Positions 34,919-42,834 of a stretch of 51,194 bases of DNA are shown here, one piece after another (the first letter of the stretch is position 1; each line of letters opens with the position of its first letter). The notes below the pieces were generated by a model. It ran no database searches. It was given only the letters and a program-made list of their open reading frames with translations, and was not told the DNA's origin. Where the stretch lies: NCBI GenBank assembly GCA_026710795.1, contig JAPOQK010000114.1, forward strand, positions 1 to 51,194, in the 5' to 3' direction. This DNA is from Candidatus Poribacteria bacterium. GTDB lineage: Bacteria > Poribacteria > WGA-4E > WGA-3G. The translations under genes and the position numbers were made by a program.

Positions 34919-37000
34919 GTGAAAAATAAAAAACTAAATAATGTTTTTTCTCAACCAATCTCTCGACGTGAATTTCTATCTACAAGTTTAAAAGTTGGTG
35001 CTGCAGCGTCTTTTACCTCTGGACTGTTACCCAATCTCAGTGCTGAAACAAAGGGGCAATACAATGTGTTGTTTATTATTGGAGACGATCTTAGACCTTT
35101 CCTTGGTTGTTATGGGCACGAAGAGGTAATCACACCAAACATTGATAAAATCGCAGAAAAAGGAACACAATTTAATCGCGCTTACTGTCAATATCCACTA
35201 TGTAGTCCTTCAAGGATTTCTATGATGTCTGGGTTAAGACCTGAAACTACACAAATAATAAACAATAGAACTGAATTACGTGATACCGTTCCTAATGCAA
35301 TAACACTTCCTCAACACTTCAAATCAAATGGTTACCACACACAATCTCTTGGTAGAGTCCATACACTTCCGCGTCTGCAAGATGATGAATACTCATGGAG
35401 TGTTCCATCATGGAGACCAACTTATATTCCTTATGATATATCAGAAACCCCATCATGGAGAACTTTGGATGTGGACGACGATGAATTAGAAGATGGTAAA
35501 ATAGCAAAACGAGCTATTAACGTGTTGAATGATATAAAAAACCAACCATTCTTTCTCACGCTCGGATTTTTCCAACCACATCTTCCTCATAAGATACCAA
35601 TCCAGTACTATGAATTGTATGATGGGATTAGTCTTAACTTACCCGTTTCAACACAACCCCCAGAGAATGCTCCTGCGAGATCAATTAATAATTGGAATGC
35701 TATCAGAGCATATCAAGATCTACCAGAAGGAAGAGTGCCACTCACCGATGAGAAAACATTAGAACTTATTCGTGCTTATGCTGCTTCTACAACGTATATG
35801 GATGCACAAATTGGACGTGTATTAGCACAGCTGGATGTGCTTGGTTTGACTGATAACACTGTCATTGTATTCTGCGGCGATCACGGTTATCACCTTGGAG
35901 ACCACGGGATGTGGGGTAAACAGACATTGTTTGATGTATCGTTACATTCACCATTAATTATAAGTATTCCTGGACAGTTACCTACTGTAACAAATTCCCT
36001 TTGTGAGCTTATCGATATATATCCTACTGTGTGTCATGCATGCGATCTCCCAATACCAAGAGAAAATGAAGGGTCGAGTATGTTGCCAATCATAGATCAA
36101 CAGTTGAATTCTTGGAAACCAGCGGTATTCTCAAGATTTGGTGGACCGGTTTATGGTGGCAGATCTATTCGAACTGATCAATATAGATATACTGAGAGAG
36201 GAGAAAATGGAAGATATGGAATAGAACTTTATGACTATATGAATGATCCGGACGAGACAGTTAACATAGCAAATTTACCTGAAAATAATGATCTCGTTGC
36301 AGAACTCAGTGAACAGTTACATGCTGGTTGGCAAAATGCACTGCCCGATACACATGAACAGACTCTTATGACAAGACCCCTACGTTGGGATATTAATAAC
36401 GATGGAATTGTTGATATACAGGATCTACTGATCATTTCATCAAGTATTGGTGATACCGAACCAGAGAATCCAAAGGTTGATGTTAACTATGATGGTAAAG
36501 TTAACATAATTGACTTACTAATTGTTGCCGCTCATATTGGAGAAAGTACTATTCAATCCGCACCACCAAGATCAATCATGTTATCGCGGAAACATATTGA
36601 GAAAGTTGATAAATGGTTGAGTGAAGCATATCAATTGGATGACGGATCTGCCGTATTCCGTGATGGAATTGCTAACTTAGAAGCATTGATGAAAAACATA
36701 ATACCAGAAAAAACTGTTTTACTACCAAATTATCCTAATCCTTTTAACCCAGAAACTTGGATTCCTTATGATTTAGCACAAGATTCTCATGTCAATATCA
36801 GCATCTACAATATACAAGGTGAAACTGTAAAACATATAAATTTAGGTTATCAAAATGCTGGAACATATAGGACAAAATCGCATGCGGCGTATTGGGATGG
36901 ACGAAATACAAATGGTGAACCTGTTTCAAGTGGAGTTTATTTTTATAGTCTCAATACGGGAAAAACAAAAACAATCCGACAAATGGTCATCCTAAAATAA
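34919..37000 (+). CDS. Tat-exported sulfatase with dockerin and sorting tail (copy 3)
   Basis: A 693-residue third paralogue, starting with GTG, with AAGGA just upstream at the end of copy 2. The Tat motif is ISRREFLSTSLKVGAAA (Arg16-Arg17). Here the formylglycine site reads C95-S-P-S-R, unlike the CNPSR of copies 1 and 2. The acidic metal site is GDDLRPFLGCYG, and GDHGYHLGDHGMWGKQT is intact. Dockerin repeats (DINNDGIVDIQDLLIISSSI, DVNYDGKVNIIDLLIVAAHI) and the tail are kept. The divergence in the active-site region suggests a different sulfate position or sugar from the other two. Confidence 0.93.
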   Translation: MKNKKLNNVFSQPISRREFLSTSLKVGAAASFTSGLLPNLSAETKGQYNVLFIIGDDLRPFLGCYGHEEVITPNIDKIAEKGTQFNRAYCQYPLCSPSRISMMSGLRPETTQIINNRTELRDTVPNAITLPQHFKSNGYHTQSLGRVHTLPRLQDDEYSWSVPSWRPTYIPYDISETPSWRTLDVDDDELEDGKIAKRAINVLNDIKNQPFFLTLGFFQPHLPHKIPIQYYELYDGISLNLPVSTQPPENAPARSINNWNAIRAYQDLPEGRVPLTDEKTLELIRAYAASTTYMDAQIGRVLAQLDVLGLTDNTVIVFCGDHGYHLGDHGMWGKQTLFDVSLHSPLIISIPGQLPTVTNSLCELIDIYPTVCHACDLPIPRENEGSSMLPIIDQQLNSWKPAVFSRFGGPVYGGRSIRTDQYRYTERGENGRYGIELYDYMNDPDETVNIANLPENNDLVAELSEQLHAGWQNALPDTHEQTLMTRPLRWDINNDGIVDIQDLLIISSSIGDTEPENPKVDVNYDGKVNIIDLLIVAAHIGESTIQSAPPRSIMLSRKHIEKVDKWLSEAYQLDDGSAVFRDGIANLEALMKNIIPEKTVLLPNYPNPFNPETWIPYDLAQDSHVNISIYNIQGETVKHINLGYQNAGTYRTKSHAAYWDGRNTNGEPVSSGVYFYSLNTGKTKTIRQMVILK

Positions 37001-37039
37001 TACAAGTCCATATTTTGTTTTGAGGAGGAATACATACTA

Positions 37040-38668
37040 ATGTCTTCACGGGTCCTACTAATATTATTTGCACTTTTACTATTCTGTTATTTACCGTTGT
37101 GTCATGCATCCTCATTGATTAATGTCCCCTTAAATCCCAATCTATCTGACTTTAATACTGAAACCTACCGCTTTATTCAACGTTTACTTAATAAACGAGC
37201 ATTGACTGGTGTAACACGAGGTTCTCTACCTTTTACGCGTAAACAGGTCGCATCATTTCTATTGGAAGTTTCTCAAAAACAGGAAAATGGTGAATTGACA
37301 TTGAGTGTCAACGATCAGAAACGCTTAAAGGAATTCTTAGCATTTTACTCAGAGGCAGGAACACAAATACCTCCTGATCGTAGATTACATCTATTTTCAC
37401 TCACGGATGATACTACCTTTCGCCTTTCTTTTGATTTACGAGCAGGACAACAAGAAATTACACGTTTAGTAGATAATTTATCTGAAATGCCTGCTGATGA
37501 AGGCAGCATGCACGTTACATCACTGTACCCACATGTATATGGTCAGGTAGAGGATGGTTTTGCATTTTCTGCTGATATGGCTTACCGATTTCTGTATGGT
37601 GATTTTTTTGACGATGTTTTCCGTGATGAATCAAAATATAGACAATTAGAAGGGGATTTAAGAAACAGAACCGCAATCAATAGTTATCTCAAGTTTAAAT
37701 TGCCTTGGTTTGAGTTGCAGTTTGGACAGGACAATCTACAGTGGGGACCTGGATATCACGGTAATCTGTTGGTATCCTCAAATCCAATTGCTATTGATAT
37801 GCTAAAATTGAATACAACATTTAAAACGGTAACTTTCACTGCTTTCACTGGTGTATTGGAAGATATGTCTGAAGAAATCAATGATAAGTATATATCAGGA
37901 CATAGGGCAGAAGGTTATTTCTGGGATAGGTTTGGGTTAGGTTTGTCTGAGATAGTTGTCTATGGGAACCGTTTTGAACCGGGTTATTTGAATCCTGTGA
38001 ATATCTATCTTATCAATGAACAAACTATATCACGTGCTGATAGTCGTGCCCCAGGTAGCGGGGATAATGTGATGATAAGTTTTGATATGCGTTTTAGACC
38101 AATAGACAATATTGAAATTTATAGTGAACTGATGATAGACGACGGTAACCCTGCAGCGAGTTTTTATCATTGGGATACAAAATTTGGAATACTTGGTGGA
38201 ATATATGTAACTGATCCATTCGGATTCGCAGACACAGATTTCCACGCAGAATACGCTTTTATCAATCAATATACATATACACATGTAAATCCCGTAAACG
38301 TTTACAAACATTTTACGTCTGTCATAGGGCATCATATTGGGACTGATGCTGATAATTTGTGGATAGAAATACGGAAACGTATTACTGATAAACTTGAAAC
38401 CGTATTTGGATATGAACTTGAACGTCACGGTCAAGGGGATATAGATAAGAATCATCCTTCTGATGCTCCTAAAGATGATGTATGGACACCGTTATCTGGC
38501 TTGACTGAAAGCGAACACCGTTTAAGGATAGGGTTTAACTGGGTAAATATAGGAGATTACTCATTTTATGGAGAATGGAATCGTGTATGGCGGCAGAACA
38601 TCGGTAATCAATTTGGAATGAATGAAACAGGTAATGAAATTGAAGCGAAAGCACTTTTCCGTTTCTAA
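37040..38668 (+). CDS. Wzi-family capsule assembly outer-membrane protein
   Basis: A 542-residue protein with a signal peptide (MSSRVLLILFALLLFCYLPLCHA), an extended N-terminal soluble region and a C-terminal barrel of aromatic strands. FGQDNLQWGPGYHGNLLVSS near residue 228 is the hallmark of the Wzi capsule-assembly family, whose barrel binds polysaccharide at the cell surface. The C-terminus ends in ALFRF, a typical outer-membrane insertion signal. The strong ribosome site GAGGAGGAA lies upstream. Being beside the polymerase, flippase and initiating transferase, it probably retains the glycan on the surface as a capsule. Confidence 0.85.
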   Translation: MSSRVLLILFALLLFCYLPLCHASSLINVPLNPNLSDFNTETYRFIQRLLNKRALTGVTRGSLPFTRKQVASFLLEVSQKQENGELTLSVNDQKRLKEFLAFYSEAGTQIPPDRRLHLFSLTDDTTFRLSFDLRAGQQEITRLVDNLSEMPADEGSMHVTSLYPHVYGQVEDGFAFSADMAYRFLYGDFFDDVFRDESKYRQLEGDLRNRTAINSYLKFKLPWFELQFGQDNLQWGPGYHGNLLVSSNPIAIDMLKLNTTFKTVTFTAFTGVLEDMSEEINDKYISGHRAEGYFWDRFGLGLSEIVVYGNRFEPGYLNPVNIYLINEQTISRADSRAPGSGDNVMISFDMRFRPIDNIEIYSELMIDDGNPAASFYHWDTKFGILGGIYVTDPFGFADTDFHAEYAFINQYTYTHVNPVNVYKHFTSVIGHHIGTDADNLWIEIRKRITDKLETVFGYELERHGQGDIDKNHPSDAPKDDVWTPLSGLTESEHRLRIGFNWVNIGDYSFYGEWNRVWRQNIGNQFGMNETGNEIEAKALFRF

Positions 38669-38777
38669 AGTGAAAATAGGATTGGATTATTTAATATATT
38701 AAATGAAGATTCGTTTTAGTTAGTGTATCTAATAATTGGTTTTTCATTAACCGGATACAATTGGTATTTACATTAAG

Positions 38778-38806
38778 TTGTCTTCAATGTGATTTGGATA
38801 TATAAA
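38778..38806 (+). promoter_or_regulatory. Possible sigma-70 promoter before the DUF1972 glycosyltransferase
   Basis: TTGTCT (38778-38783), 17 bases, then TATAAA (38801-38806), 40 bases before the ATG at 38846. A 16-base palindrome ATTTAATATATTAAAT lies further upstream at 38689-38704. Confidence 0.4.
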
Positions 38807-38845
38807 TTATAATATACATTTAGGTTAATAAAGTAAGGTATTTGG

Positions 38846-39967
38846 ATGAGAATTCGGGTTTTAGGCATACGTGGACTTCCCGCAACCTACAGTGGATTGG
38901 AAACCATCATGGGTGAATTGGCACCGCGTTGGGTAGATGCTGGTCATGAAGTTATAGTTTACTGTCGGAAAGCAGTGTTCAAAGAAAGACCACCCGAATG
39001 GAGAGGTGTAAAGTTAATTTATCTGCCAAGTATTGAACATAAAGTCTTCAGTACTCTCAGTCATAGTTTCTTAGCATCAATGCATGCATCACTGACTGCA
39101 TCAGATATAATATTAACATGGAATGCTGGAAATGGACCTTTTGGCTGGTTCTTCCGGATTGCCGGTAAAACAGCGGTTATTAATGTCGATGGAATGGAGT
39201 GGCTTCGTCCAAAGTGGAAAGGTATTGGTGCTGTTTATTTCAAATGGGCAGCCAAGATGGCTACCTCTGCATTTCCAATTGTAATTACTGATGCAGCAGA
39301 AATGAAGCGTTTATATCTTGAGGAATTAGGGGCAGAGACCACATATATCGCGTATGGTGCTAACATAGAACCTTCAGAACATCCAGAAGTACTTGAGGAA
39401 TATGGACTTAAATCAAGAGATTACTATTTGATTGCCAGTCGACTTGTACCGGATAATAACGCAGACCTTATTATGGAAGCATTCGTAACTTCTAAAAGCG
39501 AGAAAAAACTTGCAATTGCTGGTGGTGCTGATTATAAAGGTAATAAACTTGAAAACGAGTTTTTAGACAAATTGAAGAGCATTGCAAATGACAATGTAAT
39601 GTTCCTTGGACACATAGATAATTCTGATCATATTAAGGAACTGCACCACCACTGCTTCGGATACATTCATGGTCATCAATTTGGTGGGATCAACCCATCA
39701 ATATTGAAAGCATTAGGATTCTCAAACTGTATTCTGGCATTAAATACACCTTTCAACAATGAAGTTTTAGAGAATGGTAAATATGGTGTCCTCTTTGACA
39801 AAACATCAGAGGATCTAAAAGACAAAATTGAGACATTAGAACAAAATCCTGAAACAGTAGAGGACTATCGTAGTCGTGCTCCTGAACAAATAAGGAAAAA
39901 GTTCAATTGGGACCATATCGCAGAACAATATATAGAAGTATTTGACGAACTTCAAAAGAAAAAGTAA
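38846..39967 (+). CDS. DUF1972/GT4 rhamnosyltransferase-like glycosyltransferase
   Basis: A 373-residue glycosyltransferase. The N-terminal DUF1972 domain is marked by GIRGLPATYSGLET. The central part has VINVDGMEWLRPKW, and the C-terminal donor domain has IAGGADYKG and FGGINPSILKALGF. Related enzymes include RgpA/WsaE-type rhamnosyltransferases that add the first or second sugar to a lipid carrier. It is next to the initiating sugar phosphotransferase, so it probably adds the second sugar of the repeat unit. Donor unknown. Confidence 0.88.
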   Translation: MRIRVLGIRGLPATYSGLETIMGELAPRWVDAGHEVIVYCRKAVFKERPPEWRGVKLIYLPSIEHKVFSTLSHSFLASMHASLTASDIILTWNAGNGPFGWFFRIAGKTAVINVDGMEWLRPKWKGIGAVYFKWAAKMATSAFPIVITDAAEMKRLYLEELGAETTYIAYGANIEPSEHPEVLEEYGLKSRDYYLIASRLVPDNNADLIMEAFVTSKSEKKLAIAGGADYKGNKLENEFLDKLKSIANDNVMFLGHIDNSDHIKELHHHCFGYIHGHQFGGINPSILKALGFSNCILALNTPFNNEVLENGKYGVLFDKTSEDLKDKIETLEQNPETVEDYRSRAPEQIRKKFNWDHIAEQYIEVFDELQKKK

Positions 39968-40025
39968 CATCTACAATATTTGGTGTAGAGTGAAGAATAA
40001 AGGTTATATCTACCAACAATTTGGT

Positions 40026-40661
40026 ATGACAAATACCAACTTATTATATATGAACGACACAGCAGAACGAATTGCAACGGAAAGACTGTCCACCTTCTAT
40101 GCTAAACGAGGGAAGTATCTGTTTGACTTTGTAGCAGCTTTTATCTTAATACTTATATTTGCACCGATAATGCTGTTGATAGCATTACTTATCAAACTTA
40201 CCTCACGAGGTCCTATATTTTTCTCACATAAACGTGTCGGTGTGAATAATAAACTTTTTGTTATTCATAAATTCAGAAGTTTGCATATTGATACACCTTC
40301 ATATTCAGAAAAACCTGATTCCACAGAAGATGTTAGAATTACGCCTGTCGGTAAATGGATTCGTAAAACGAGTTTAGACGAATTACCACAACTCTTCAAC
40401 GTTGTCAAAGGTGAAATGAGTCTTGTTGGACCTCGTCCAGAAATGCCTTTCCTTGCAGAGGAATACGAATCTTGGGAAAATCAGAGACATCTTGTTCGAC
40501 CAGGGATGACTGGATTATGGCAGTTGAGTCCGCGTAGACGTGGGTCAATACGAGAAGGTATACCTGTTGATCTGGAATATATTGAAAAATTATCGTTGTG
40601 GAATGACTTCAAGATTTTGTTGCGGACATTTAAAGTGTTTTGGGATGATAATACCTACTAA
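40026..40661 (+). CDS. WcaJ-type initiating undecaprenyl-phosphate sugar transferase
   Basis: About 211 residues; the start is uncertain. A TTG frame opens at 39942 inside the previous gene, while ATGs at 40026 and 40050 are more credible. I use 40026. It is the catalytic C-terminal type without the extra N-terminal membrane domain. One membrane segment (FVAAFILILIFAPIMLLIAL) precedes the soluble active domain with KFRSL, SLDELPQLFNVVKGEMSLVG and PRPEMPF. It transfers a sugar-1-phosphate to undecaprenyl phosphate and so begins repeat-unit assembly at the inner membrane. It ends 23 bases from the convergent SDR gene. Confidence 0.88.
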   Translation: MTNTNLLYMNDTAERIATERLSTFYAKRGKYLFDFVAAFILILIFAPIMLLIALLIKLTSRGPIFFSHKRVGVNNKLFVIHKFRSLHIDTPSYSEKPDSTEDVRITPVGKWIRKTSLDELPQLFNVVKGEMSLVGPRPEMPFLAEEYESWENQRHLVRPGMTGLWQLSPRRRGSIREGIPVDLEYIEKLSLWNDFKILLRTFKVFWDDNTY

Positions 40662-40684
40662 TTCTAAGATAGTTGCTTCCTAAT

Positions 40685-41431
40685 CTATCTGGTAGATATT
40701 TGACCACGTATATAAGAGCCTTCATCTGATGCAAGAAATGTCAGAACTCTTGCAACCCCTGCTGGATCGCCAAGTGATTTTAACGCATTTTCTACTGCAG
40801 CATCTGGATCATTTCCATCGCGTTTTGCAGATTGAACAATTTGACCAAGTTTTAAAGGCGTAGCAAGTCCACCTGGGCAGATTGTATGCATGCGGATGTT
40901 ACTCACTTGATTTTCTACTGTCATCAATAGACCATTTACCCCACCTTTACTTGAAGCATAAGCAACCGATGAACTTCCACCACGTATTCCTGCTCCTGAT
41001 GCGATACATAGGATTACACCGCTACCGCTCTTTTCCATTATCGGTACAGCGTGCTTGAGTGCATAGAACGTGCCATTCAGATTTACATCAATTACAGAAT
41101 TAAATGTGTCTGCATCAAAGTCTTTTATATTTACACTTGCCCCTTCCAAAATGCCAGCACATGTCACTAATATATGTATTCCGCCATACTTATCCTCAGC
41201 AGTACGCATTAGATTGGAAACATCGTCTTCAGAGGTAACATCAGTTTCACAGAATATTGCATCCCCTCCCTGTTTAACAATAACATTTTGTGTTTCTTTT
41301 CCATCAAGTACGTTTATATCTCCCAGAACAACTTTAGCACCTGCCTCAGCATACAATAGTGCAGTTGCAGCACCGATTCCAGTGGAAGCACCTGTAATTA
41401 CTGCAACCTTATTAGTTAGTTGAATGTTCAC
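40685..41431 (-). CDS. SDR family oxidoreductase
   Basis: A 248-residue classical short-chain dehydrogenase/reductase. The cofactor loop TGASTGIG is at residues 13-20, Ser145 in CIASG and the Y158/K162 pair in YASSK. A GTG start is supported by GGAG eight bases upstream. The usual NNAG is replaced by TCAG. It is on the opposite strand to the glycan genes and its substrate is unknown; a sugar, polyol or acyl alcohol is equally possible. Its stop codon is part of a small inverted repeat (40667-40690) between convergent genes. Confidence 0.85.
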   Translation of the reverse strand: MNIQLTNKVAVITGASTGIGAATALLYAEAGAKVVLGDINVLDGKETQNVIVKQGGDAIFCETDVTSEDDVSNLMRTAEDKYGGIHILVTCAGILEGASVNIKDFDADTFNSVIDVNLNGTFYALKHAVPIMEKSGSGVILCIASGAGIRGGSSSVAYASSKGGVNGLLMTVENQVSNIRMHTICPGGLATPLKLGQIVQSAKRDGNDPDAAVENALKSLGDPAGVARVLTFLASDEGSYIRGQISTR

Positions 41432-41566
41432 TTGTTAATCTCCATAGATAATGATATGTGAAAGTATAAAATATATCCATTAAGAAGACAAGTGTTTTGT
41501 CTGGAGATAGGTTATATAAGGAATGTTGTTTAGGCAGGAATGGTAGTGTAAAGAAGTTTAAATGGA

Positions 41567-42478
41567 TTACCCATTCAAATTAAACCTATAAGGGATACGG
41601 ATCCGTTGTGAGATTACAACTTTACCCTGCAATGCGGGAGTAAATATTGAGGATTTGAGTGCTTGAATTGCTGCTTCTTCACAACCAAGTCCACTTATCT
41701 CAAGAACTTCAACAACTCGGATGTCGTGTGCTTTTCCATCCACACCAATAGTAGCCTCAAGAACCACCAATCCCTGTTTATGTGTAAATTTTGCAGAATC
41801 AGGATATATCGGTTCAATTTTCTTCCGGAATTTAGCATCCTGTGTAGGTTTAACAACATTCGGGACATTAAGAGGTATTGATGTTAATTGAATACGGTAT
41901 AATTCGGGTGAGACAAACTCAGAATTACGTTTATTCCTTTGTGGGATTAGGTTGACTGAGGAGACATATTCCTGACTTTTCATTATCTCGGTATTTAATG
42001 GAACTTGTAATCCAGCTAAAGCACTCTTTGGTTCGTGCAAACCATATACACCACCTAAGTATGTGTCATAGGTGGTTGCTGCTATGGGTTGTAACTCTGT
42101 TTTAACCTTTGTAAGTATAGGATTTATTTTCTTTTGAGAAAGTCGTTGTAACTTTACAGATTTTGGATGAACTCTTTGAGGTACACTTTTCTCTTTAGGT
42201 AAAACTGTGAGAATACGTTTCGGTGTTGGACTTGAGATAAAATCTAAATACATTGAATCGGTTTGTATACTTGTCGATTTAATAGACGATAGACCAATAA
42301 TAGATGCTCCTATCAGATGCATACTAACTGATAATATCAGTGCTGTATTTGACAGCAAACTACCAGAAAAGAATCGCATATAATGTTTCGTAATTCCAGA
42401 AACCTTCTGAGTAATATACATACGATTCTGTCTACTAAAATATAAAAATCTGTTCACGATTTGGACAATGCTGTTCAT
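41567..42478 (-). CDS. TonB-like energy transducer
   Basis: A 303-residue protein. One membrane segment lies near residues 41-62 (LLSNTALILSVSMHLIGASI). A long basic, Pro- and Lys-rich linker follows and spans the periplasm. The C-terminal domain near residues 218-300 reads KIEPIYPDSAKFTHKQGLVV, then ATIGVDGKAHDIRVVE and CEEAAIQALKSSIFTPAL, as in TonB. It would carry proton-motive energy to outer-membrane receptors, perhaps for glycan or iron uptake; no ExbB/ExbD or receptor gene is in the window. AAGGTG precedes the ATG. Confidence 0.82.
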   Translation of the reverse strand: MNSIVQIVNRFLYFSRQNRMYITQKVSGITKHYMRFFSGSLLSNTALILSVSMHLIGASIIGLSSIKSTSIQTDSMYLDFISSPTPKRILTVLPKEKSVPQRVHPKSVKLQRLSQKKINPILTKVKTELQPIAATTYDTYLGGVYGLHEPKSALAGLQVPLNTEIMKSQEYVSSVNLIPQRNKRNSEFVSPELYRIQLTSIPLNVPNVVKPTQDAKFRKKIEPIYPDSAKFTHKQGLVVLEATIGVDGKAHDIRVVEVLEISGLGCEEAAIQALKSSIFTPALQGKVVISQRIRIPYRFNLNG

Positions 42479-42679
42479 TTTTTTTACACCTTACCACTTG
42501 GTTTGTATTTCTATTTATCTAATATTCCTATATCACTTAGTTTCTACAAACTTCATTTGATAATGTACTGACATCCTATCAAATATAGTGCAAATACTGT
42601 GCCAAAAAGATATATATCAAATAATAGAAATAGACTATATTGTCAAAATCTACTATAAATTAACCTGCCGCATTTTCAT

Positions 42680-42708
42680 TTGACATGCTCGTATGTTTTT
42701 GCTAAACT
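42680..42708 (+). promoter_or_regulatory. Sigma-70 type promoter for the TRAP operon
   Basis: TTGACA (42680-42685), 17 bases, then TAAACT (42703-42708). The -35 is perfect and the -10 matches four of six. Transcription would start near 42715, giving a leader of about 120 bases. Confidence 0.5.
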
Positions 42709-42771
42709 ATAAAGGAAGTCCAGAGTAGAAAGTAGGACTTGATGTAGAAAATGTGACAGTCTTACGCGCTT

Positions 42772-42830
42772 GGATTTATTTACCTGCGCAACCCAGCAAA
42801 ACTCATCAGCGAAAGGACAGGTGCGAATCC
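42772..42830 (+). promoter_or_regulatory. Structured 5' leader of the TRAP gene, candidate RNA switch
   Basis: Nested complementary blocks form one long irregular stem: GGATT (42772-42776) with AATCC (42826-42830), ACCTG (42782-42786) with CAGGT (42818-42822), and CGC (42787-42789) with GCG (42809-42811). AAAGGA lies in an internal loop, and the stem ends five bases before the TTG start. It matches no known riboswitch that I can name. A control role is inferred; chance pairing is possible. Confidence 0.35.
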
Positions 42831-42834
42831 TCTT

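Larger units (their letters stand above)
42479..42834. other. Divergent intergenic region before the TRAP gene
   Basis: This 356-bp gap separates the leftward TonB gene from the rightward TRAP gene. It holds a promoter at 42680-42708, an inverted repeat AAGTCC/GGACTT at 42716-42740 and a structured leader (42772-42830). Nothing else is recognised in the first 200 bases, which are AT-rich. Confidence 0.65.

Noticed and set aside
38030..38455. 141-codon minus-strand frame
   Set aside because: It is antisense to the Wzi-family gene, with low-complexity composition and no start signal.
39942..40025. Longer N-terminus for the initiating sugar transferase from a TTG
   Set aside because: It would overlap the previous gene by 26 bases, has no ribosome site and adds residues unlike the family; downstream ATGs fit better.
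16477..40661. Polysaccharide utilisation locus of the SusC/SusD kind
   Set aside because: No SusC, SusD or sensor genes are present, and the flippase, polymerase and initiating transferase point to synthesis.
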